Shown here one piece after another: positions 4,583-7,059 of a stretch of DNA of 7,059 nucleotides. The translations under genes were made by a program, and so were the position numbers. This DNA is from Opitutia bacterium UBA953 (GTDB taxonomy: Bacteria > Verrucomicrobiota > Verrucomicrobiia > Opitutales > UBA953): assembly GCA_002293125.1 (NCBI GenBank), contig DBCR01000023.1:58029-65087 (forward strand), in the 5' to 3' direction. Below the pieces are notes generated by a model that was not told where the DNA came from, searched no databases, and was given only the letters and a program-made list of their open reading frames with translations. Position 1 is the first letter of the stretch; every line of letters starts with the position of its first letter.

Positions 4583-7059
4583 ATGCGCACCCTCACTCGC
4601 TCCCTGCTCCTCGCCGCCGCTGTCAGCCCGCTCTACGCGGCCAACTACAGCACGCCGTTCCTCGACACCACCGCCCCGACTTTGTCGAGCACGGTCAGCT
4701 TCGGCGGACAGAACTTCGTCAACCAAGGCCTCGTCGGTGTCGGCGTCTTCGCCACCAACGTGATCGACGGCCGCGGCGATACCTTCGGCTCCTTCTCCTC
4801 CTTCAAGCTCGACCACACCACCTGGCGCAAGCACGCGAACGGCTCCTACTCCGGTACGCTCTACACGCTGCCTGACCGCGGTTACAATGTCGCCGGCCTG
4901 ATCGCTTACCCGGCGCGCATCCAGCAGATGGGCCTCACCTTTACCCCTGACTATACCGCGAACAACGTCTCGCAGACGCAGATGACTCTCTCGCTCCAGC
5001 GCACGATCACCATCACCGACTTCGCCGGCCAGATCACGACCGCCGTCGACCCGATCGGCGCCACCACCCTGCAGGGCTACTCCAACGTCGCCACCGCAGG
5101 CGGTAAGTTCTCCCTCGACGGCGAAGGCCTCGCCATCCGCGCCGACGGTTCCTTCTACGTCTCCGATGAATACGGCGCCACGGTCTATCACGTGAGCAAG
5201 TCCGGCCAGATGCTCGGCATCATCACCCCGCCGCAGGCTGTCTTGCCGAGGTTCTCCGTCCCGATCACGGGCTTCCCTACCGCCAGCGCCAGCGTGCAGA
5301 ACGGCGGTCGTCGTGACAATCAGGGCATGGAGGCCGTCGACCTCACCCCTGATGGTCGCTACCTGGTGACGATGCTCCAGAGCTCCACCCGTCAGGAGAA
5401 CCCTGCTACCTCCAACTCTGCTGACCGCCTCTACACTCGCCTGATGGTCTATGATGTAAGCCAGACCCCCACCCCGACCTCCACGGTCGGCCACTATCTG
5501 GTCGAACTCCCGACCTTCGACCGTGACGGTACCGGCGGCGCCGCCGACCGCGCCGCCGCCCAGTCCGAGCTCGTCGCGCTTTCCCCGACGACCTTCTTGG
5601 TGCTCACCCGCGACGGCAACGGTAACGGCTCCGGCGACAACGGACGTCCGCTTGTCTTCAAGACGGTTTCGCTCGTCACCACCACAGGCGCTACGAATCT
5701 CTCCGGCACTCAATATGAGACCGGTTACACCCCGGCTGCGAACGGCCTCGCGGGCGGCCCGGTCGCCGGCATCACCGCCGCCCAGGCGGTCCCCTTCGTC
5801 AATCTCCTGAATCCCACGCAGCTCGCCCGCTTTGGCATCGACATGAACTTCGCCGCCGAAGGTGGCCCCAACCCGATCTCGGTCAATTCCCTCGGCGAAA
5901 AGTGGGAGGCCCTCACGATCGTCCCCGTGCTCGATGCCGCCGCCCCGAACGATTACTTCCTGATGGTCGGCAACGACAACGACTTCCTAGGAACGAGCGT
6001 GACGATGCTGGGCAGCGCCCCCTCTGACGCCACCGCCGGCGTGGAAGTCGCCGACAACCCGAACCGCGTCCTGGTCTACCGCGTGACCCTCCCGGGCTAC
6101 GTCGACCCGGGCCTCATCATCTCTGCCACCAACCGTTCTCCGGTGATGGCCTCCAAGTCCCTCCAATCCACCCAGATCATGGGCTCGAGCTTCAGCTCCA
6201 TCCTGAAGGGCCGCCTCACGGGCAGCATGCGCCTCGCCGCCCCGAAGATCGCCTCCGACTTCGACTGGCAGATGGCCGAACAGACTTCCGAGCTCTGCGC
6301 CAGCGGTCTCCCTCAGACCCACGGCGTCAAGGGCGGCCTCCGCTGGTGGTTCGACGGCAGCATCCGGAACATCTCCGAAGACGCGGGCGTGCTGACCCCG
6401 GCCCTCGACTCCCGCTCCAGCGCAGGTGCGGTCGGCCTCGAATGGGAAGTGGGCTCGGGCTTCGTCTTCGGCCTCGGCATCGGCATGCAGGACGGCAAAT
6501 CCGATGGTTCCGATGGTTCTAACATCGGTTACTCGGGCAAGAGCGTGACGTCTTACCTCATGGGCCGCGGCGAGGTCTTCTTCGGCAGCTTCACGGTCAC
6601 CGCCGGCACGCAGGACTTCGACACGATCCAGTCCGCGGGCGCTTACGGCTCCACGCCGAGCGGTGCGACCGAAGGCCAGAGCCTCTCGGCTGAATTCGTC
6701 CTGGGCGCCACGGTCGCCGAAGTCGGCGGCTGGGCGGTCATCCCCATGGTCGGTCTCTCCCGTACCACGGCTCGGGTCGACGGCTACTCCGAAGCCGGCA
6801 TCGGTGGCGTGACCTACCCGACCCAGCGTCTCTCGACCAACACGGCCTCGGCTTCGGTCGAGCTCGCCAAGGCTTTCGAGATCACGAACGGCAGCTACAC
6901 GCCCTTCGCCCGCGTCGGCTTCGACCATGACTTCGGCGGCAAGGACCAGACCTCCAATGTCTCGGTGTCCACGAACGGTGGCACGGTCGGCGTCGCGATG
7001 ACCCTCCCGAACGCGGATCGCGACTACGCGGTCGGCACCCTCGGCATGCGCTGGAAGCT
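4583..7059 (+). CDS. Autotransporter with phytase-type esterase-like propeller passenger, 3' end beyond window
   Basis: Open for 825 codons to the right edge without a stop. Residues 1-19 are a Sec signal (RTLTRSLLLAAAVSP, cleavage after LYA). About 40-505 resemble the 'esterase-like activity of phytase' family (PF13449): LPDRGYN (96-102), DGEGLAI with FYVSDEYG (179-198), NQGMEAVDLTPDGRY (246-260), SELVALSPTTFLVLTRDG (328-345) and KWEALTI with FLMVGNDNDFLG (440-470). From about 575 onward, alternating hydrophobic/glycine-rich strands ending in aromatic or charged residues look like an autotransporter beta-barrel (GLEWEVGSGFVFGLGIGM, PMVGLSRTTARVDGY, TPFARVGFDHDFGG). The barrel is missing its last strands. 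The passenger is expected at the cell surface and would act on phosphate or carboxylic esters. Only one cysteine (Cys572) is present, as usual for secreted autotransporter passengers. ATG 4556 in the same frame is an alternative start; neither start has a clear ribosome site. Confidence 0.88.
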   Translation, partial: MRTLTRSLLLAAAVSPLYAANYSTPFLDTTAPTLSSTVSFGGQNFVNQGLVGVGVFATNVIDGRGDTFGSFSSFKLDHTTWRKHANGSYSGTLYTLPDRGYNVAGLIAYPARIQQMGLTFTPDYTANNVSQTQMTLSLQRTITITDFAGQITTAVDPIGATTLQGYSNVATAGGKFSLDGEGLAIRADGSFYVSDEYGATVYHVSKSGQMLGIITPPQAVLPRFSVPITGFPTASASVQNGGRRDNQGMEAVDLTPDGRYLVTMLQSSTRQENPATSNSADRLYTRLMVYDVSQTPTPTSTVGHYLVELPTFDRDGTGGAADRAAAQSELVALSPTTFLVLTRDGNGNGSGDNGRPLVFKTVSLVTTTGATNLSGTQYETGYTPAANGLAGGPVAGITAAQAVPFVNLLNPTQLARFGIDMNFAAEGGPNPISVNSLGEKWEALTIVPVLDAAAPNDYFLMVGNDNDFLGTSVTMLGSAPSDATAGVEVADNPNRVLVYRVTLPGYVDPGLIISATNRSPVMASKSLQSTQIMGSSFSSILKGRLTGSMRLAAPKIASDFDWQMAEQTSELCASGLPQTHGVKGGLRWWFDGSIRNISEDAGVLTPALDSRSSAGAVGLEWEVGSGFVFGLGIGMQDGKSDGSDGSNIGYSGKSVTSYLMGRGEVFFGSFTVTAGTQDFDTIQSAGAYGSTPSGATEGQSLSAEFVLGATVAEVGGWAVIPMVGLSRTTARVDGYSEAGIGGVTYPTQRLSTNTASASVELAKAFEITNGSYTPFARVGFDHDFGGKDQTSNVSVSTNGGTVGVAMTLPNADRDYAVGTLGMRWK

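Noticed and set aside
4526..5713. 395-codon open frame on the minus strand opposite the autotransporter gene
   Set aside because: Its translation is low-complexity Gly/Ala/Val/Arg/Glu-rich sequence, as expected opposite a gene with strong C-ending codon bias. The plus-strand frame has clear domain motifs.
5987..6928. 313-codon open frame on the minus strand opposite the barrel domain
   Set aside because: Same antisense artefact of GC-rich codon use: Arg/Ala/Gly/His/Asp-rich, with no recognisable motif or start signal.

Overview
The window is GC-rich bacterial DNA, probably from the Planctomycetota-Verrucomicrobiota group and most like an Opitutales-type verrucomicrobium. This is inferred from gene content, not from a marker gene. 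It combines an exported Cys-type sulfatase, a Tat-exported Gfo/Idh/MocA oxidoreductase, a lipoprotein serine hydrolase and a Gram-negative autotransporter. Start codons mostly lack a strong Shine-Dalgarno sequence.

Layout: (1) 1-977, minus strand, the N-terminal 325 residues of a secreted sulfatase cut by the left window edge. (2) 978-1390, a non-coding spacer filled with short-period degenerate repeats and a REP-like palindrome, ending in a hairpin that holds the stop codon of the next gene. (3) 1391-2782, minus strand, a complete Tat-signal Gfo/Idh/MocA-family oxidoreductase. (4) 2783-3156, a second spacer that shares two blocks with the first (34/40 and 33/37 identical bases) and has a hairpin against the oxidoreductase start codon. 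(5) 3157-4350, minus strand, a complete lipoprotein serine hydrolase of the class C beta-lactamase/esterase fold. (6) 4351-4582, a divergent intergenic region. (7) 4583-7059, plus strand, a large cell-surface protein with an N-terminal phytase-type esterase-like beta-propeller and a C-terminal autotransporter barrel. It is cut by the right edge and has no stop in the window.

The four proteins all carry export signals, by Sec (sulfatase, autotransporter), Tat (oxidoreductase) and lipoprotein (serine hydrolase) routes. They fit an extracytoplasmic function such as removing sulfate, ester or phosphate groups from scavenged polymers. The three minus-strand genes are not a tight operon: spacers of 413 and 374 bp and stop-codon hairpins separate them. 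No mobile element, tRNA, rRNA or CRISPR array is visible. The least explained parts are the patchwork repeats in the two spacers and the propeller-autotransporter fusion.
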